20,495 nucleotides of DNA from JAZDFH01 sp043808035 (GTDB lineage Bacteria; Patescibacteriota; Minisyncoccia; UBA6257; Colwellbacteraceae): assembly GCA_043808035.1 (NCBI GenBank), contig JAZDFH010000072.1:1-20495 (forward strand), written 5' to 3'. The position numbers and the translations under genes were made by a program. The notes under the pieces were generated by a model. The model made no database searches and was not told the origin of the DNA. It was given only the letters and a program-made list of their open reading frames with translations. The first letter of the stretch is position 1. Every line of letters begins with the position of its first letter. Positions 7,192 to 14,962 of the stretch are shown piece after piece.

Positions 7192-8085
7192 TTATGTAAG
7201 AAGTTTTACAAAGACACCCTTTGAAACAATCATCCTATTTTTCGCTTGTTCATAAATGAGGGAGTTTGTTGAATCCATAATCTCGTCGGTTACCTCAACC
7301 CCTCGATGAGCGGGGAGACAGTGCATGAATACGGCATCCGGGTGTGCGTGTGAAAATAATGTTTTGTTAATTTGATATCCTTCAAAATGGCGCATTTTTT
7401 CTTCATAGATTTTTTCTTCTCCCATAGAGATAAAGGTGTCTGTGTATATGACGTGTGCGTTAGAGACGGCTTTCAATGGATCTGTCGTGAATAAAATACT
7501 GTCACCGGACTCTTCGGCTAATTTTTTGAAATAGCTTTGACTTTCAGAGGAGAAAAAATATGCTTCAGGTCCGGCGAATCGTACATCATAACCAAATTTT
7601 AAAAGGATCTCTAAAAAAGAAAAAGCAACGTTATTTGCGTCTCCAACGAACGCGGCTGATATTTTGGTAGTCCCAAATTTTTCTTGTATCGTAAGCAAAT
7701 CCGCAAGTGCTTGCATGGGATGATGTTTATCGCACAGTGCGTTAACTATCGGAATAGGCGAGAAAGTGGACATATCACACAAGGTTTGGTGAGAGAAAAC
7801 ACGGGCGAAAATAGCATCACACCATTGCGCAACATTTTGTACCGTATCTTTTAACGATTCCCTGTTAAAAAAGTTCGAAGGTTCAATGTGGATAACGTTT
7901 CCTCCTAAATGGTTGATAGCTGCTTCTGTACCTACTTTTGTTCGGAGCGACGGTTTTTCGAATGCAAAAAGTATATTTTTGTGTTTAAGAATATCACAGG
8001 GAATTGTATGCATTCGTTTACTTAAATCCAATATGTTTTCGATATCTTTTTTTGTCAGTTCAGTAATGGTTAATAATGTACTCAT
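7192..8085 (-). CDS. argF: Ornithine carbamoyltransferase
   Basis: A 297-aa enzyme that transfers the carbamoyl group of carbamoyl phosphate to ornithine to give citrulline (arginine synthesis), or works in reverse in arginine breakdown. The carbamoyl-phosphate site is FEKPSLRTK (S46-L-R-T-K), followed by HHPMQAL (121-127). The ornithine side has TDTFISMG (215-222), where the usual Trp is Phe, and HCLPAHRG (255-262) carries the catalytic Cys. Length is slightly short for the family (about 305-335), but both domains are complete. No other arginine or carbamoyl-phosphate gene is adjacent, so the pathway is not shown here. A related transcarbamoylase is possible. A -10-like TATATT lies 4 bases before the ATG. 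Confidence 0.88.
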   Translation of the reverse strand: MSTLLTITELTKKDIENILDLSKRMHTIPCDILKHKNILFAFEKPSLRTKVGTEAAINHLGGNVIHIEPSNFFNRESLKDTVQNVAQWCDAIFARVFSHQTLCDMSTFSPIPIVNALCDKHHPMQALADLLTIQEKFGTTKISAAFVGDANNVAFSFLEILLKFGYDVRFAGPEAYFFSSESQSYFKKLAEESGDSILFTTDPLKAVSNAHVIYTDTFISMGEEKIYEEKMRHFEGYQINKTLFSHAHPDAVFMHCLPAHRGVEVTDEIMDSTNSLIYEQAKNRMIVSKGVFVKLLT

Positions 8086-8390
8086 ATGAAATATAATTTT
8101 TTTATTACAGAAACAAAAAAACAGTATAAATGATTTTTTAAAAAAAACAAAACCAAGACAAAAAAATATGATTGCCGGTTATTTTATTCGATACGTATAT
8201 AATACCATGAAAAATCTTTTTAATTGCAACAGGATATTGATTTCCATGGTGTAAAGTTTTTTAACAATGAGTAAAAAAAGTTATCATTTCGGCTTAAAAA
8301 AAGATGTATGTTTATTCAAAAAGTTTATTGTATTAGTAAGGCGTTATGATATAGTTTTGATACAATCGTTCTTTAACCAGGAGGTGCAAA
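8086..8390. other. AT-rich divergent intergenic region
   Basis: The 305 bases between the divergent argF and radical SAM genes are very AT-rich. I see no gene here. A TATAAT at 8198-8203 on the plus strand could be a second promoter, with TTGCCG at 8172-8177 rather far upstream (20-base spacing). A short plus-strand frame from 8267 overlaps the radical SAM gene and looks like chance. I found no cobalamin riboswitch-like structure. Confidence 0.4.
8358..8386 (+). promoter_or_regulatory. Extended -10 promoter and strong ribosome binding site of the radical SAM gene
   Basis: TG-A-TACAAT (8358-8366) is an extended -10 element without a good -35. AGGAGGTG (8379-8386) is a near-perfect Shine-Dalgarno, 4 bases before the ATG at 8391. 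This is one of only two strong ribosome binding sites I found in the window. Confidence 0.6.
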
Positions 8391-9884
8391 ATGAGAATTT
8401 TGTTCGTTTATCCGAAGTATCCGAAGACATTTTGGAGTTTTTATTATGTACTGAAGTTTCTTAGAAAGAAAGCGTCTTTACCACCATTAGGGTTGTTGAC
8501 TGTGGCGGCAATGCTTCCCAATGAATGGGAGAAAAGATTAGTGGATGCGAATGTACGTGACCTTACTGACGAAGATATCGCATGGGCGGATATGGTATTT
8601 ATCGGTGCCATGATCGTGCAACAGGAGGATGCACGAGATGTTATTGCACGTGCGCATGCACAAGGGAAAAAGGTAGTCGCAGGTGGGCCTCTTTTTACAT
8701 CGCAATCGGAGCAGTTTCAGGATGTAGATCATCTTATATTGGGAGAAGTGGAGAATATTTTGCCAATTTTTGTGCAAGATATAATAGCGGGGAAAGCGAA
8801 GGATAGATATTCTTCGCAAGAAAGGCCCGATATTACCAAGACCCCTATCCCGTTGTGGAAGCTTATCAAGATGCGAGATTATGTGACCATGCCCGTACAA
8901 TATTCAAGAGGGTGTCCTTTCGACTGCGAATTTTGTGACATTGTTATCTTAAACGGCCGTATTCCTCGCACAAAAACGGCACAGCAATTGATTAATGAAA
9001 TGGAAGCATTGTATCGAGCTGGCTGGAGGGGATCGGTATTTATTGTTGATGACAATTTTATTGGCAATAAAGTTAAACTCAAAAAGGTACTACCATATCT
9101 TATTGAATGGCAAAAACAGCATAAGTATCCTTTTTCGTTATTTACGGAAGCGAGCGTCAATCTAGCAAGTGATACAGAACTTTTGCAGATGATGATGGAG
9201 GCAAATTTTTATAAGGTCTTTTTGGGGATTGAAACTCCTTCGGTTGAAAGTCTTAACGAATGTGGTAAATATCAAAATACAACCATTGATCTTGCGGAAG
9301 CGGTAAGAATTATTCAACGGTATGGCATGCAGGTGATGGGGGGATTTATTGTTGGATTTGATAATGATACGGAAAGCGTGTTCGAAGCACAGATTAGGTT
9401 CATCCAACAAGTTGGTATTGTGACAGCAATGGTAGGTATGTTGAATGCTTTACCTGGGACGCGACTTTGGCATCGATTAAACCGTGAAGGAAGATTGCAA
9501 CAAGTCACCAGCGGAGAAAATACCGATGGGAGCATAAACTTTATTCCCATAATGGGTGAGACAAATTTGAAGGAAGGATACAAAAAAATTTTGGAAACGA
9601 TTTATTCTCCTAAGAAGTATTACGAAAGGATTAGTATTCTTATCAAGAATTACAATCCTACGGCGAAAGGGAGATTGACCAAAACAGACCTGTATGCTTT
9701 TTTTCGTAGTACGTGGAGGATAGGCGTTTTCTCTAGGGCACGATTTTTGTATTGGAAACTTCTTGCTAAGACTTTGATTTTTAAGAAGAAAGCGTTGCCA
9801 ATGGCGATTGAGCTTGCTATTATTGGTCGGCATTTCGAATTGGTTGCGCAACGAATCGTAAAATCAAAAGGACCTGTTTTATAA
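8391..9884 (+). CDS. B12-binding radical SAM protein (DUF4070-type)
   Basis: A 497-aa enzyme with three parts. Residues 1-150 form a cobalamin-binding Rossmann-like domain (RILFVYPKYPKTF, then GPLFTSQ and LILGEVE); it lacks the classic DxHxxG motif, as in many members. The radical SAM core follows, with C175-x3-C179-x2-C182 in RGCPFDCEFCDI binding the 4Fe-4S cluster and S-adenosylmethionine. The C-terminal part (about 375-497) resembles DUF4070. This architecture is shared with HpnP-like hopanoid methylases and many uncharacterised methyltransferases, so the substrate is unknown. It stands alone on the plus strand with its own promoter and a terminator downstream. No hopanoid or lipid genes are near. 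Confidence 0.88.
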   Translation: MRILFVYPKYPKTFWSFYYVLKFLRKKASLPPLGLLTVAAMLPNEWEKRLVDANVRDLTDEDIAWADMVFIGAMIVQQEDARDVIARAHAQGKKVVAGGPLFTSQSEQFQDVDHLILGEVENILPIFVQDIIAGKAKDRYSSQERPDITKTPIPLWKLIKMRDYVTMPVQYSRGCPFDCEFCDIVILNGRIPRTKTAQQLINEMEALYRAGWRGSVFIVDDNFIGNKVKLKKVLPYLIEWQKQHKYPFSLFTEASVNLASDTELLQMMMEANFYKVFLGIETPSVESLNECGKYQNTTIDLAEAVRIIQRYGMQVMGGFIVGFDNDTESVFEAQIRFIQQVGIVTAMVGMLNALPGTRLWHRLNREGRLQQVTSGENTDGSINFIPIMGETNLKEGYKKILETIYSPKKYYERISILIKNYNPTAKGRLTKTDLYAFFRSTWRIGVFSRARFLYWKLLAKTLIFKKKALPMAIELAIIGRHFELVAQRIVKSKGPVL

Positions 9885-10030
9885 ATGAACAGGATTTTCC
9901 TTACGTGAAACGGCATATGTTCAGTATATATATGCAGCACTTTTGATTCGTAGTCTGTTCTTTCTCGTGTAATTTTTATGGCAGATGACCATTATGGTTC
10001 AATGCCGTTATTGCGCGCAAAATATGACAG

Positions 10031-10066
10031 AGAGCTGCCCCATGAAACTATGGCGCAGCTCTTTTT
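10031..10066 (+). terminator. Intrinsic terminator after the radical SAM gene
   Basis: The stem AGAGCTGC/GCAGCTCT (10031-10038 with 10055-10062) continues as CCAT/ATGG across one C-C mismatch, closes with the 6-base loop GAAACT, and is followed by a T-run. It lies 146 bases beyond the radical SAM stop codon. No other plus-strand gene is supported between them. Confidence 0.75.
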
Positions 10067-10081
10067 AATGCAAGAAATTTG

Positions 10082-11038
10082 TTATTTGATATGCGTACTA
10101 ATAATAGATTTGATACTATTAATCGGTATTGCAAATCCGATGTTTTCTGCGCTTGCCATTGCAACGTTAATCCCGATAACTTCTCCCTTCAGATTTACTA
10201 ATGGTCCGCCGGAATTCCCCAGGTTAATTGCTGCGTCAGTCTGAATGACTCCTTGTAATTTTTCAGAAGTATATCCGCTTGTTGCTGCTTCTAAATCACG
10301 GTTTAAGCCGGATATGATGCCAACTGATACAGAGTTGCTATATTCACCCAGTGCGTTACCGACTGCAAAAACAGATTGCCCAAGTTTTAAGGTATCAGAG
10401 TCACCGAGTTTTATAGCAGGGTAGTCATTGCCGGTAATTTTCAAAATGGCAATGTCGATATCATTATCTATATACACTACTTCAGCGGGTTTTTGTGTGC
10501 CGTCAATCAAAAGGGCCGTATATCGTGCATTTGTATCATCAACGACATGACGGTTTGTCATAATATATCCGTTTTTGTTAACGATAAATCCGGTGCCTGC
10601 GCCGACTTTTTTTTCAGTTGTTCCTTTTTGTTTGTATTGCGGAATACGAACCCCGAAATCTTTAAAAAATGGATCATCCCTGAATGGATTAATGTATACC
10701 ACTTCTAATTGCGGTACGTCTTTGGTTATAACAATGGACACTACAGATGGCGTAATTGTGTTTACCGCATGTGTTAGCAATTCTTCTTGCGATTCTTGTT
10801 TAATCACTTCATGTCGGATGACTTCATTAGGATTGTCTTTAATTGCCGTATATGCCGTTGCCAGTTTATGTAATTCTGTATTGAGCGTTTTACTATTTTC
10901 AATACTTTGGTGCAATGCTGTTTCCATACGATCTATTTTGTTGAGCAGATAATAATATCCACAACAGTCGGCAATCAGTATGCCGGCAACTAAGAAAACA
11001 GGTATGAATAATTTTATGTTGTGTTTTTTGGTAAACAT
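10082..11038 (-). CDS. Membrane-anchored HtrA/S1C serine protease lacking a PDZ domain
   Basis: A 318-aa trypsin-like protease of the DegP/HtrA family. One N-terminal membrane anchor (about residues 9-32) is followed by a helical, probably coiled-coil stretch (about 33-90). The protease domain then has the full triad: H164 in TNRHVVDD, D195 in DNDIDIAIL and S276 in GNSGGPL. It should act outside the membrane on misfolded or damaged proteins. The protein ends just after the protease domain (FAIPINSIKSII), so the C-terminal PDZ domains of classical HtrA are absent. It is convergent with the radical SAM gene. A weak AGGGA precedes the ATG. Confidence 0.9.
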   Translation of the reverse strand: MFTKKHNIKLFIPVFLVAGILIADCCGYYYLLNKIDRMETALHQSIENSKTLNTELHKLATAYTAIKDNPNEVIRHEVIKQESQEELLTHAVNTITPSVVSIVITKDVPQLEVVYINPFRDDPFFKDFGVRIPQYKQKGTTEKKVGAGTGFIVNKNGYIMTNRHVVDDTNARYTALLIDGTQKPAEVVYIDNDIDIAILKITGNDYPAIKLGDSDTLKLGQSVFAVGNALGEYSNSVSVGIISGLNRDLEAATSGYTSEKLQGVIQTDAAINLGNSGGPLVNLKGEVIGINVAMASAENIGFAIPINSIKSIISTHIK

Positions 11039-11125
11039 ATTCTTTTATTCCCTACATTTTCTTTTTTTTGCAGCTTACCGCAAGTTTTTAAACATGGCAA
11101 TATTATTTTACACTTTATTACGTTG

Positions 11126-11163
11126 TAGTTTACTGAAAACGCGATCGCGTTTTCAGTAAACTA
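11126..11163. repeat. Perfect 38-bp palindrome
   Basis: Positions 11126-11144 are the exact reverse complement of 11145-11163, centred on GCGATCGC, with arms that include TTTACTGAAAAC. No T-run follows on either strand, so it does not look like an ordinary terminator. It lies between the htrA-like gene and the end of the AlaX operon. Confidence 0.8.
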
Positions 11164-11172
11164 AATAACAAA

Positions 11173-11188
11173 GAGATATACATATCTC
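11173..11188. repeat. 16-bp palindrome
   Basis: GAGATAT-AC-ATATCTC is a perfect 7-bp inverted repeat with a 2-base centre, 9 bases to the right of the 38-bp palindrome. It could be a protein-binding site. Confidence 0.45.
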
Positions 11189-11230
11189 ATACTATTTTTA
11201 TAGATTTCTTTTTACCAAAGAGTAGGCATT

Positions 11231-11256
11231 GAAATAAGTATTTTAATACCTATTTC
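11231..11256. repeat. 26-bp imperfect palindrome
   Basis: A 12-bp inverted repeat with one mismatch (GAAATAAGTATT / AATACCTATTTC) around a TT centre. It lies just past the stop of the DUF5680 gene and could form a hairpin at the end of that operon's mRNA, but no T-run follows it. Confidence 0.4.
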
Positions 11257-11283
11257 CATCATGACATTTTTTATTCTTCAATG

Positions 11284-11769
11284 TTATCGCGAAAGAATTA
11301 ACCCGCCGAAAAAATCATGAGTAAAAACAATTTCGTTTTTGAAGAGAATTTTTTCATGTCCCGCAAACCTGGTAATATCTCCGTTCCATTCACATATATA
11401 TTCCCATTCATTATCGGTAAACTGTTTCGGACCGCGAGGTTGGAACGATGTTATTTTATCACCATCAGATAACGCTTTCTTAAGGAAGCTGAATGTTTCA
11501 TGTGCAAACTCGGGATTATCATGAAATGTAGGGACCATTCCACCGCCATAAAGTTGGTTCCAAATAGGTTTATCAGTGTGCCATATAACCTCCCGCCCCC
11601 AGGACTGAAAAAATCCGGTATAACTGTCTTTGTAATACCAATCACCGTCGCTAAATTCTAGCTCTTTCAGTCCCGGTTCTGCTGGATCAATTGTTGGACC
11701 GTTTCCTGCGTATGTGCGCAATGTTGCTTGCCCTAAAAAGTGATTTAGTTGTATTAAGATGTCTTTCAT
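11284..11769 (-). CDS. DUF5680-family protein
   Basis: A 161-aa soluble protein. The pattern ATLRTYAGNG, then ELEFSDGDWYYKDSYTGFF and EVIWHTDKPIW, matches the DUF5680 family, whose function is unknown. The second half (HETFSFLKKAL, then EWEYICEWNGDITRFAG) is also consistent with it. It is last in the AlaX operon, 13 bases after the flavodoxin stop codon. Confidence 0.8.
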   Translation of the reverse strand: MKDILIQLNHFLGQATLRTYAGNGPTIDPAEPGLKELEFSDGDWYYKDSYTGFFQSWGREVIWHTDKPIWNQLYGGGMVPTFHDNPEFAHETFSFLKKALSDGDKITSFQPRGPKQFTDNEWEYICEWNGDITRFAGHEKILFKNEIVFTHDFFGGLILSR

Positions 11770-11782
11770 AATTGACTATTTT

Positions 11783-12283
11783 TTAAGTTTGTTCATGTGT
11801 AATAAAGTGGATAAGCCCCTGTATATTATCATGACGCACATCGTCTCTTTCCGTTAACATCCCTTTCTTTGTCGCGGGATGTTTTGTAAAAAAAGCAACA
11901 ATTTTTATGATATTTCTGTCGAAGAAAGACATGCTTTTAAAAAGATATCTCCCGCCGATCGGAAAAAGTTTGATATGTGTGCGTATGTGTTTGGGCAGAC
12001 TTTTTTCTATTGTTTTTCTAATAAATTGTTCGTTGCTTGTTCCGCTGGTGAGCATCAAAATGACTTTTTTATCTTTGATTGATTCCCAATGGTGAATAAT
12101 CCACTGGCGCAGCGAAAGCATCCCGCCGTGGATACTGCTCCCGATGACGATTATATTGTATTGTGCGAAGTCTGCAGGGGCGTCAGAAATTTCAAATATA
12201 TCAAATCCAATATCTTCCTGCAGCCACTCTGAAAACTGTTTTGTTGACCCATATTTTGATTTGTATAGTATTACTCCTTTCAT
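11783..12283 (-). CDS. Flavodoxin-domain protein (HemG-like)
   Basis: A 166-aa flavodoxin-fold protein. The N-terminal phosphate-binding loop for FMN is YKSKYGSTKQFSEWL (residues 7-21). GSSIHGGMLSLRQWI (about 48-62) and LMLTSGTS (about 76-83) form the other flavin-contacting loops. This pattern matches Flavodoxin_5 proteins such as menaquinone-dependent protoporphyrinogen oxidase HemG. No other heme gene is nearby, so a general electron-transfer role is as likely. Its start overlaps the stop of the upstream membrane protein by 4 bases, so the two are probably translationally coupled. Confidence 0.82.
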   Translation of the reverse strand: MKGVILYKSKYGSTKQFSEWLQEDIGFDIFEISDAPADFAQYNIIVIGSSIHGGMLSLRQWIIHHWESIKDKKVILMLTSGTSNEQFIRKTIEKSLPKHIRTHIKLFPIGGRYLFKSMSFFDRNIIKIVAFFTKHPATKKGMLTERDDVRHDNIQGLIHFITHEQT

Positions 12284-12711
12284 AATGAATCTTTATTTAT
12301 CATACTGACATAATAATATGCACTGCCATATAGCGGTATAAGGATGGCATAAAATATCCATAACGGCATCATGCTTTTTACTGTAATAAATCCGGAAGTA
12401 ACGGCACATATCGAGGCGATGAATAAACAGAGCACGACAGGGAAGATGGTGAGAAATAAAATTCCTTTTCGCTCAATCGGTTTTAAGCTTCCCCAGATGA
12501 GTAACACTGTCCACCCAATCATGAGCGATGCTCCAATTCTTGAAACATAGAGATAATCATTACCGACATTGAGAGTATTGATACCAAACATAACTTGCGC
12601 GGCTTTTGGAAAAACGAGTGGAATGGTTGCGATTAAATCTGCAACAGCACCGATATAATAACATGTTTTAATGAATTTTATTCGATTTCGTATCAAAATT
12701 TTTTTACTCAT
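12280..12711 (-). CDS. Four-helix membrane protein coupled to the flavodoxin
   Basis: A 143-aa integral membrane protein with four predicted helices (about residues 16-35, 58-76, 82-105 and 112-135), a basic N-terminus and short loops. I do not recognise a named family or any cofactor-binding residues. It begins 10 bases after the AlaX stop and overlaps the flavodoxin start by 4 bases, so it may be a membrane partner of that protein. This is inferred from gene order only. Confidence 0.75.
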   Translation of the reverse strand: MSKKILIRNRIKFIKTCYYIGAVADLIATIPLVFPKAAQVMFGINTLNVGNDYLYVSRIGASLMIGWTVLLIWGSLKPIERKGILFLTIFPVVLCLFIASICAVTSGFITVKSMMPLWIFYAILIPLYGSAYYYVSMINKDSL

Positions 12712-12721
12712 CTTTGGTGTT

Positions 12722-13432
12722 TTACACGACTGAATAAGAAATCTTTGTCTTTCCTTGCTTGGTCTTTATTTTTCTGATTGTTATTGTCCCGATTTCGGAT
12801 GTGCTATTTACATGCGTACCTCCGCATCCGCAGATAGGGAAGCCGTCAAAGTTTATAACTCTCACAGCTTTTCCGACAGGAGCATGTATTTGTTGCTTTT
12901 GTGCTTCTTCGAAAGACAAATCTTTTTTCTCAACTTTGAGATTTTGCGCAAGTAAATCGTCTATATTTTTTTGCAATATCGGCAGTATCTCTGCCGAATT
13001 TTCAATAGTCCCATCATATTCAACATACGGACCGTCAGAAAAATGAAATCCTTTTGTCGGGTTGAGATTCTCTATATGCATGTTTGAAACCGCGCAGTCG
13101 AGCAGATGTCCCGCGGAATGAAGCCGAGCGTTTAGAATACGGAGATCTTTATCAATCTTTAAAATTACAGAGTCTCCTTTTGTAAATTTTCCGCTTTTAT
13201 ACTCCCCAAAGTGCCAAATGATGCCGTCTTCATCTATACGGACATCATGTACAACAAAAATAGTGTCTCCTGAGATAATTTCTCCCTGATCTGCGGGCTG
13301 TCCGCCCCCTTGCGGGTAAAAAATCGTTGCGTCCAAAATAACAGCCATGCTTTTTTCATGTTCTCGGGTTTCAATAAAAATCGTTTCGGACTCAAATAAA
13401 TACGTGTCTTGTAAGTAGTTTAGTTTTGTCAT
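12722..13432 (-). CDS. alaX: AlaX-type alanyl-tRNA editing protein
   Basis: A 236-aa free-standing relative of the editing domain of alanyl-tRNA synthetase, which removes serine (or glycine) wrongly attached to tRNA-Ala. The Zn-binding motifs are present: HSAGH (H105, H109) and CGGTH (C203, H207). PQGGGQPADQG (40-50) is the Gly-rich loop typical of the medium AlaX type, and the length fits AlaX-M. It is the first gene of a four-gene operon. A TATAAT lies at 13465-13470 on the minus strand, 32 bases before the ATG. Confidence 0.9.
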   Translation of the reverse strand: MTKLNYLQDTYLFESETIFIETREHEKSMAVILDATIFYPQGGGQPADQGEIISGDTIFVVHDVRIDEDGIIWHFGEYKSGKFTKGDSVILKIDKDLRILNARLHSAGHLLDCAVSNMHIENLNPTKGFHFSDGPYVEYDGTIENSAEILPILQKNIDDLLAQNLKVEKKDLSFEEAQKQQIHAPVGKAVRVINFDGFPICGCGGTHVNSTSEIGTITIRKIKTKQGKTKISYSVV

Positions 13433-13478
13433 GACTATATATTAAAAAATGGAATGTTCTTGCTATTATAGCATTAGG

Positions 13479-14042
13479 TTACTTTTCTCCCCAGTTTCGG
13501 ATATATCGTCCAAAATATTCTCCGATTTTTTGTACTTCAGTCATAACTACCTCAATCTTTTTTTCATCGAGAAACCAATTGTCTTTTTTTATATTGCGTT
13601 CGTCAGCAATAGGACAAACGATGAATTCGACGTCGGAGGGAAATACTGTTTGGTATGTTAATAAAGCTCTTCTCGCATGGTGCTCTTTGCAAACAAAAAG
13701 CGCTTTTTTAACAGAAATATTATTTTGTTTGATAACTTTCCACGATAATGTGGCGTCGTCGAAGGTATTTTGAGCTCTATCTTCTTTTAGAATTTTTTCT
13801 TCGGGGACGCCTTTATCGATGGCAATATTTTGCAAGAAATCCCATTCAGTTGCCCAATTTGGTAATTTTTTATTTGTTCCACCTGAAGGCAAGATATAAG
13901 GGGCTAATCCTTGGTGATATAATTCTACAGCTTTTTCCATTAACTGCGGTCTACTGCCGCTAGGAATTAAAACGATATCAGCCGCGACAGGGTCGTTTTC
14001 GACAAAGATGAAATTTGTGATGCAGTCAAAAGGGTGGTTCAT
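13479..14042 (-). CDS. YdcF/SanA-like DUF218 protein
   Basis: A 187-aa protein of the DUF218 (ElyC/SanA/YdcF) family. Family-typical motifs are IVLIPSGSRPQLMEKAVELY (about residues 23-42), LPSGGTNK (about 51-58), EDRAQNTFDDA (about 87-97) and CKEHHARRAL (about 118-127). Some relatives act in envelope metabolism and YdcF binds S-adenosylmethionine. Most members start with a membrane anchor; this one has none, so it may be cytoplasmic. It is 46 bases upstream of AlaX on the same strand and may be co-transcribed. Confidence 0.85.
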   Translation of the reverse strand: MNHPFDCITNFIFVENDPVAADIVLIPSGSRPQLMEKAVELYHQGLAPYILPSGGTNKKLPNWATEWDFLQNIAIDKGVPEEKILKEDRAQNTFDDATLSWKVIKQNNISVKKALFVCKEHHARRALLTYQTVFPSDVEFIVCPIADERNIKKDNWFLDEKKIEVVMTEVQKIGEYFGRYIRNWGEK

Positions 14043-14082
14043 AAGACGGAAATTTTTTTATAAGGTATCCGATGATCCTTTC

Positions 14083-14458
14083 TTAAAAATAACTCAATCC
14101 ATCAGGGGATTCATGTTTTGTTATCTGTACTTGATACTCGGGATCATAAATTTCGATAATCTTATACTTTCCGGATGTTGTGTGTGTCTCTTTTGAGTTT
14201 CCCTGTATTGTTTGCTCAATTATGAGTACTTTTCCCCAATACAACCATTTTCCGTTGATGTTTTGTACAAGAAAACATCGAGTTGGTGACATATGGAATA
14301 TCCGCGCGCCAGGTTTAGTGAAATTCAAAGATTTTGTTTTTAACCTCCTCAAGCTGAATAGGAGTGTTTTGGTGACGCTCAAGGCTTAAGACACTTTTAA
14401 GGAAGCCTTGTTCAGTTGTGATTTGTACTGTGTCGTTAAGTTCAATGTAACTACCCAT
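14083..14458 (-). pseudogene. Conserved hypothetical gene split by a frameshift
   Basis: Two overlapping frames appear to be one gene. From ATG 14458, 47 codons (MGSYIELNDTVQITTEQGF to KNKIFEFH) run to TAA at 14315-14317. The neighbouring frame picks up at the same place (FTKPGARIFHMSPTRCFLVQ) and runs to 14083. The span is 376 bases, one more than a multiple of three. Losing one T from the TTT of GAATTTCAC joins the frames as EFTKPG, giving about 124 residues. The intact protein would be small and soluble; I do not know its function. It may be a real pseudogene, programmed frameshifting or an assembly error. Confidence 0.7.
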
Positions 14459-14464
14459 GTGTTT

Positions 14465-14470
14465 ATTGTA
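14465..14470 (-). promoter_or_regulatory. -10 box of the frameshifted gene, predicted leaderless
   Basis: TACAAT on the minus strand ends 6 bases before ATG 14458, so the mRNA should start at or next to the start codon. No good -35 is visible. The retained promoter supports 14458 as the real start. Confidence 0.45.
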
Positions 14471-14501
14471 GTGCTGTTTTTATAAAAGGGAAGGAAGGGT
14501 A

Positions 14502-14852
14502 CTAAGGAGTTGAGAAATACCAAATATCATACAATCTTGAGTAGTAACGATGTTCTATCAAGAATGCTGATTTATCCTTGTTTTCAAATCTATACCCTGA
14601 ACCCATTTGATCAGACAATGTATAGCCTTTTTCTTGCATAAGTGAAATGATGTAGTCTCTTCCATCTTTGTTTTTCGTGATGTATTTATTATTGTCGCCT
14701 GGGATCTGTACTATATTTTCGTGAGTAAAAGTGAGCTTCGCTATACCATATAGAACAGGGAGGGGATTGCCTTCTTGAAAAAGAGGTTTGCTATACATTA
14801 AAAATATAGTGAAGAAGAGAATAGATATGATTATCAGTATTTTTTTTGACAT
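14502..14852 (-). CDS. Small membrane-anchored hypothetical protein
   Basis: A 116-aa protein with a short basic N-terminus and one hydrophobic segment (about residues 5-20, ILIIISILFFTIFLMY). An extracytoplasmic domain of about 95 residues follows, which includes DNNKYITKNKDGRDYIISLM and a C-terminal aromatic cluster (YYSRLYDIWYF). No family is recognised. A TACAAT at 14869-14874 on the minus strand, 16 bases before the ATG, is a plausible -10 box. Confidence 0.65.
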   Translation of the reverse strand: MSKKILIIISILFFTIFLMYSKPLFQEGNPLPVLYGIAKLTFTHENIVQIPGDNNKYITKNKDGRDYIISLMQEKGYTLSDQMGSGYRFENKDKSAFLIEHRYYSRLYDIWYFSTP

Positions 14853-14962
14853 AGAGAAGAAAGAGATTATTGTAATCAGGCGTTATAGTTGGAAATTTAT
14901 TGAATTAAAAACTATAAGAGACGGAAACAAAAGTATGATATTTTTTGACTTTTATTTCTCAA

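Noticed and set aside
8086..8390. Cobalamin riboswitch before the B12-dependent enzyme
   Set aside because: No B12-box-like sequence or large paired structure was seen in this AT-rich leader.
8267..8464. A 65-codon plus-strand frame upstream of the radical SAM gene
   Set aside because: It overlaps the radical SAM start, lacks a ribosome binding site and shows no family-like sequence.
9978..10244. A plus-strand frame running into the protease gene
   Set aside because: It reads through the terminator hairpin and then antisense to the well-supported protease.
11141..11148. GCGATCGC as a cyanobacterial HIP1 site
   Set aside because: It is one copy at the centre of a palindrome, and nothing else suggests a cyanobacterium.
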